A stretch of DNA of 64,000 bases, taken from positions 124,001 through 188,000 of the forward strand of contig NZ_JAGIOI010000001.1 of the NCBI RefSeq assembly GCF_017876675.1, given 5' to 3'. This document shows positions 60,773 through 64,000 of the stretch, piece by piece. The position numbers and the translations under genes were made by a program. Numbering within the stretch: position 1 is the first letter of the stretch; each line of letters starts with the position of its first letter. The stretch is from Arthrobacter stackebrandtii. Lineage in GTDB: Bacteria; Actinomycetota; Actinomycetes; Actinomycetales; Micrococcaceae. The notes beneath the pieces are model-generated. The model saw only the letters and a list, made by a program, of their open reading frames with translations, made no database searches and had not been told where the DNA came from.

Positions 60773-62023
60773 ATGACGGTCACGCTGAGGTCCCTGGAAA
60801 CTGCAGTTCCGCCCACCATCCTGATCCAGGAGCAGGCCCGCGACGTCTTTGCCGCCCAGCCCGGGCTGACCCGCCTGGGCCAGCGGCTGGTGCGGGCCTG
60901 CTTTGACGGCGCCGCCATCGACACACGCCACACCGCCGTCGCTGAAATGGATGTGGACTTTCGCGGCACCGACCCCGTGTTTTACGACGGCGCCACCGGG
61001 CTGCTTCTGAACCCCACCACCAAGGAGCGCAACGACCTCTTTGCGCGCGAGGCCTCGGAGTTGTTTATTGAGGCGGCAGCCCGCGCGCTGGCCGCCTGCG
61101 ACGGCGTGTCCCCGGCCGATGTGACCCATGTGGTCACCGTCTCCTGCACCGGCTTCTTCAATCCCGGGCCGGACTACAAGATTGTCCGGGCGCTGGGCCT
61201 CTCCCCCTCCGTGCAGCGCTACCACCTCGGATTCATGGGCTGCTATGCCGCCTTCCCCGCACTGCGGGCCGCCAAGGCATTTTGCGAGGCCGACCCGGAC
61301 GCCGTGGTGCTCGTGGTCTCCGTGGAACTGTGTTCGCTGCACGTTCGCACCTCCAACAACCCGGACACCATCATGGGGTCTTCCCTTTTTGCCGACGGGG
61401 CCGCGGCGGCGGTGGTCACTGCGAGGGAGCTGCCGGACGGCGGGGGCCACGGGTCCAGGGCGATGCTCGAGCTGGACCTGTTTGAAACCGTCCTGACACC
61501 GCAGGGCGAGGATTCCATGGCGTGGAACATCGGCGACCACGGCTTTGAAATGGTGCTGGACAGCTACGTCCCCAAGATCATCGACGAACACATCGTGGGG
61601 GCGCTGGCTCCCCTGCTGGCCCGGTCGCCGCTGGCCGCGGTGCCTTATCCGGACATCCAGCACTGGGCCATCCACCCGGGAGGGCGCAGCATCCTGGACA
61701 AGGTCCAGGCCAAGCTGGGACTCAGTGACACGCAGTTGGAACCGTCCAGGGAAACGTTGCGGCGCTTCGGGAACATGAGCAGCGCCACCGTGATGTTTGT
61801 GCTCAGGCACATTTTGGACCAGCCGGCAGAGAATGCGCGGGAGAGTATTTGCGCCATGGCGTTCGGCCCCGGGCTGACGGTTGAGACGGCACTGTTCACC
61901 AAGGTGTCGCCACAGCTGCCAACCACGGGAGGGAATGAACCCGTGGCGGCCGCCGGCCGTGGCAACGCCGCAGCGGCCGCCGCCGCCGAAGCGCCTGCTC
62001 CTGCAGCACCGGCAAATGCCTGA
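60773..62023 (+). CDS. Type III polyketide synthase (chalcone/stilbene-synthase fold, SrsA-like)
   Basis: 416 residues with the full catalytic triad: Cys157 in LGFMGCYAAFP, His301 in HWAIHPGGRSIL and Asn334 in GNMSSATVMF. It condenses an acyl-CoA starter with malonyl-CoA units to an alkylresorcinol or alkylpyrone. The last ~30 residues are an Ala/Pro-rich tail beyond the usual fold. Overlapping methyltransferase and flavin monooxygenase genes follow, the srsABC order of Streptomyces griseus, so phenolic lipids or alkylquinones for the membrane are the likely product. Divergent from mgtE. Confidence 0.92.
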   Translation: MTVTLRSLETAVPPTILIQEQARDVFAAQPGLTRLGQRLVRACFDGAAIDTRHTAVAEMDVDFRGTDPVFYDGATGLLLNPTTKERNDLFAREASELFIEAAARALAACDGVSPADVTHVVTVSCTGFFNPGPDYKIVRALGLSPSVQRYHLGFMGCYAAFPALRAAKAFCEADPDAVVLVVSVELCSLHVRTSNNPDTIMGSSLFADGAAAAVVTARELPDGGGHGSRAMLELDLFETVLTPQGEDSMAWNIGDHGFEMVLDSYVPKIIDEHIVGALAPLLARSPLAAVPYPDIQHWAIHPGGRSILDKVQAKLGLSDTQLEPSRETLRRFGNMSSATVMFVLRHILDQPAENARESICAMAFGPGLTVETALFTKVSPQLPTTGGNEPVAAAGRGNAAAAAAAEAPAPAAPANA

Positions 62024-62780
62024 TCCCGCCCGCCGGAACTTCCGGCATCGGCTGCCGGACCCCGCTTTCCTGCGGGCGGCGCTCCTGAAGGAACGCGCTG
62101 CGGACGCCGTGGAGGAAATGGACAAGCCGGACGCCGACTCCGCCATGCTGGAGCGCACCTACGCCCAGTTCCCGCTCGTGAACCGCGTGGTCTCGCGCTG
62201 GCTCAGTGAATACCGGCACCGCATCCGGCCGCTGCTCTCACCCACAAGGGCCACCACGCTGCTGGACATCGGCTGCGGCGGCGGCGACATCCCCGCCGCC
62301 CTGGCCCGGTGGGCGGCGCGGGACGGGCTGGAGCTGCGCATCACCGCGATCGACCCCGACCCCCGCGCCATCAGCTTTGCGGGCACCCGCCACTCCGGTT
62401 CCGGGGTGGCATTCCGGCAGGCCCACAGCAGCGCGCTCACAGCGGCAGGCGAGATGTTCGACGTCGTCATTTCCAACCACATGCTCCACCACCTCACCCC
62501 GGAGGAACTGGCCGGGCTCATGGCTGATTCCGCCCTGCTGGCCCGGCGGCTCGCCCTGCACAGCGACATTGCCCGCAGCCCGCTCGCCTACGCCCTGTTT
62601 GCGGCCGGGACGGCACCATTCTTCCCGGGGTCGTTCATCCGGCGCGACGGACTGACGTCCATCCGCCGCAGCTACACCGCCGCGGAACTGCGGGCCGTGC
62701 TGCCGCCGGGGTGGCGGGTGGAGGCGGCCCGCCCGTGGCGCACCCTGGCCCTGTTCACCCCGGAGGCCGGCCATGCTTGA
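62016..62780 (+). CDS. SAM-dependent class I methyltransferase (SrsB-like)
   Basis: 254 residues from ATG 62016, overlapping the polyketide synthase end by 8 nt. SAM motif I is TLLDIGCGGGDIP, motif II ITAIDPDPRAISFA, and FDVVISNHMLHHLTPEE is the post-motif. It probably methylates a hydroxyl or ring carbon of the resorcinol/hydroquinone. Upstream in-frame codons belong to the preceding gene's frame and are not used. Confidence 0.87.
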   Translation: MPDPARRNFRHRLPDPAFLRAALLKERAADAVEEMDKPDADSAMLERTYAQFPLVNRVVSRWLSEYRHRIRPLLSPTRATTLLDIGCGGGDIPAALARWAARDGLELRITAIDPDPRAISFAGTRHSGSGVAFRQAHSSALTAAGEMFDVVISNHMLHHLTPEELAGLMADSALLARRLALHSDIARSPLAYALFAAGTAPFFPGSFIRRDGLTSIRRSYTAAELRAVLPPGWRVEAARPWRTLALFTPEAGHA

Positions 62781-63948
62781 CGTTGCGGTCGTGGGCGCAG
62801 GACCCGTGGGGCTGCACCTCGGCGCGCTGCTGCTGCAGGCGGGCCTGTCCGTGCGCATCCTGGAGCAGCTTCCTGCGCCGCGGCCGGATTCGCGCGCCAT
62901 CGGCATCCATCCGCCGGCGCTGGCCGCCCTGGGGCTGGCCGGTGTCGCGGAGCCGCTGCTGGCCGCCGGCGTGCAGGTCCACTCGGGTGTGGCGCGCAGC
63001 GGAGGCGCCGAGGTGGGCCGGCTGCGGCTGAGCCCGCCGGTCCTGACGCTCAAGCAGGCCCGCACGGAGGCGGTGCTGGCCGCCCGCGTTCATTCTCTGG
63101 ATCCGCAGGCGCTGGTCCGGGGTTTCCGGGTGACGTCCCTGCGCGACGGCGGATCCTTCGTCACGCTGTCAGGCTCGCCTGCCGCTGGGGCCGGGCCGGG
63201 CGGCCTGGAGGCCACCGGGGCCAGGCACATCCAGGCGAGGCTGGTGGTGGGAGCCGACGGAGCCCACTCCGCCGTGCGCCGGCTGCTGGGCATTCCCACG
63301 GGAGGGCGGGACCACCCCGACAAGTACCTGATGGGCGATTTCCCCGACACCGGGTGTGATGGTGCCACGGCGGTGCTGTATTTGGAGCCGGGCGGCATCG
63401 TGGAGTCCTTCCCGCTGCCGGACGGTTTGCGGCGATGGGTGGTCCACACGGATTCGCTGCTGTCCGGCGCCGGGGCCGCCGAGCTCGCCGGGCTCATCCA
63501 CGAACGCACCGGCATCCGGGTTGATGCCGGGGCGAACAGCATGCTCAGCGCTTTCGGCGTCCGGACCCGCCTGGCCCGCAGCATGGTGTCAGGACGGGCC
63601 GTGCTGGTGGGTGATGCCGCGCATGAAATCAGCCCGATCGGCGGGCAGGGCATGAACCTCGGTTGGCTGGACGCGGCGGCCCTGGCCCCCATCATCGAAG
63701 CTGCCCTGCAGGGCAGCAACACGGGCCGCCAACTTGCCGGGTTTGAGCGGGACCGCATGCGCGCAGCCCGTGCAGCCGCACGCCAGGCGCAACTGAACAT
63801 GGTGCTGGGACGGGCCATGCCGCCGTCGCACCTTCAACTGCGCAACAGCGTGCTGGGACGGGTTGTCGCGTTGCGCAGCGCACACGACCTCGTGGCCGGG
63901 CGTTTCACAATGCAGTCCAGGGCGGTGGGCGGGAGGCTGCGGCGATAG
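62773..63948 (+). CDS. FAD-dependent monooxygenase (SrsC/UbiH-like)
   Basis: 391 residues of the PHBH-type hydroxylase fold: DVAVVGAGPVGLHLGALLLQAGLSVRILEQ (FAD GxGxxG), LVVGADGAHSAVRRLLGIPTGG (DG motif) and RAVLVGDAAHEISPIGGQGMNLGWLDA (GD motif). It hydroxylates an aromatic ring, here probably converting an alkylresorcinol to a hydroquinone. It overlaps the methyltransferase by 8 nt, so the three genes are translationally coupled. A geranylgeranyl-reductase-like role is less likely. Confidence 0.87.
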   Translation: MLDVAVVGAGPVGLHLGALLLQAGLSVRILEQLPAPRPDSRAIGIHPPALAALGLAGVAEPLLAAGVQVHSGVARSGGAEVGRLRLSPPVLTLKQARTEAVLAARVHSLDPQALVRGFRVTSLRDGGSFVTLSGSPAAGAGPGGLEATGARHIQARLVVGADGAHSAVRRLLGIPTGGRDHPDKYLMGDFPDTGCDGATAVLYLEPGGIVESFPLPDGLRRWVVHTDSLLSGAGAAELAGLIHERTGIRVDAGANSMLSAFGVRTRLARSMVSGRAVLVGDAAHEISPIGGQGMNLGWLDAAALAPIIEAALQGSNTGRQLAGFERDRMRAARAAARQAQLNMVLGRAMPPSHLQLRNSVLGRVVALRSAHDLVAGRFTMQSRAVGGRLRR

Positions 63949-63957
63949 GGTGTGTGA

Positions 63958-64000
63958 ATGCTGTCCACGAGCGATGTTTGGCCTTTGTTCGACCTCACCA
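63958..64000 (+). CDS. Start of a probable GNAT acetyltransferase gene (cut by the window end)
   Basis: ATG 63958 opens a frame beginning MLSTSDVWPLFDLT. The VWPLFxL start is common in RimJ/RimL-type GNAT proteins of this group, but only 14 codons are visible. TAGGGT (63946-63951), which contains the stop codon of the preceding gene, ends 6 nt before the ATG and could be a -10 for a leaderless transcript. Confidence 0.4.
   Translation, partial: MLSTSDVWPLFDLT

Overview
The window looks like a chromosomal stretch of a high-GC Gram-positive actinobacterium, most likely Arthrobacter or a close relative in the Micrococcaceae. The evidence is the GC-rich codon use, frequent GTG/TTG starts, the actinobacterial order dxr - rip1 - ispG - GNAT, the block rpsB - tsf - pyrH - frr - cdsA with a divergent M23 peptidase, dnaG near dgt, and a Mycobacterium-like leucine-catabolic block. 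Genus is inference; no rRNA is present.

Layout. 1-3.3 kb: the end of an ABC-2 permease, then a 2,4-dienoyl-CoA reductase gene followed directly by a PadR regulator. 3.4-11.5 kb: the isoprenoid (MEP) genes ispG and dxr with the site-2 protease rip1, split by about 3.3 kb carrying a YciI protein, a SatD-like regulator with a membrane partner, a cytosolic-looking HtrA protease and a frameshifted F420-reductase pseudogene. 11.5-12.8 kb: a MarR regulator divergent from an FMN reductase, with three operator-like repeats between them.

13.1-26.4 kb: a branched-chain (leucine) catabolic region. bkdABC (oxo-acid dehydrogenase, divergent Lrp-type regulator) makes isovaleryl-CoA. An acyl-CoA dehydrogenase, a biotin-dependent carboxylase pair, a MaoC hydratase, a CitE-like lyase and a 3-oxoacid CoA-transferase can carry it to acetoacetate and acetoacetyl-CoA, with a divergent TetR regulator.

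26.5-32.7 kb: two acetate/monocarboxylate symporters, each with a small membrane partner, around a LytS/LytTR two-component pair. 32.7-38.4 kb: DivIVA-domain protein, cdsA, frr, pyrH, tsf, rpsB. 38.7-46.5 kb: M23 peptidase, acyl-CoA dehydrogenase, a CAT-anticodon tRNA, a translationally coupled phosphatidyltransferase / DMT transporter / glycosyltransferase operon, a holin-family protein, a Bcr/CflA efflux pump and two identical tRNA-Asn genes. 46.6-51.6 kb: dnaG, a VOC protein, dgt, dusB. 51.7-55.6 kb: a degenerate ABC ATPase, a YhgE/Pip protein with a long heptad stalk, and a TetR regulator. 55.9-58.7 kb: an MFS pseudogene cut by an intact 1.4-kb IS701-family element. 58.9-64 kb: mgtE with a long leader, divergent from a type III polyketide synthase - methyltransferase - flavin monooxygenase operon resembling srsABC (phenolic lipids), and the start of a GNAT gene.

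Two patterns run across the window. One is a short (~30 bp) intergenic repeat with core CCANTGCTGCG in at least nine copies at gene 3' ends. The other is a group of genes whose start codon lies exactly 6-7 nt after a TANNNT -10 hexamer, implying leaderless transcripts.
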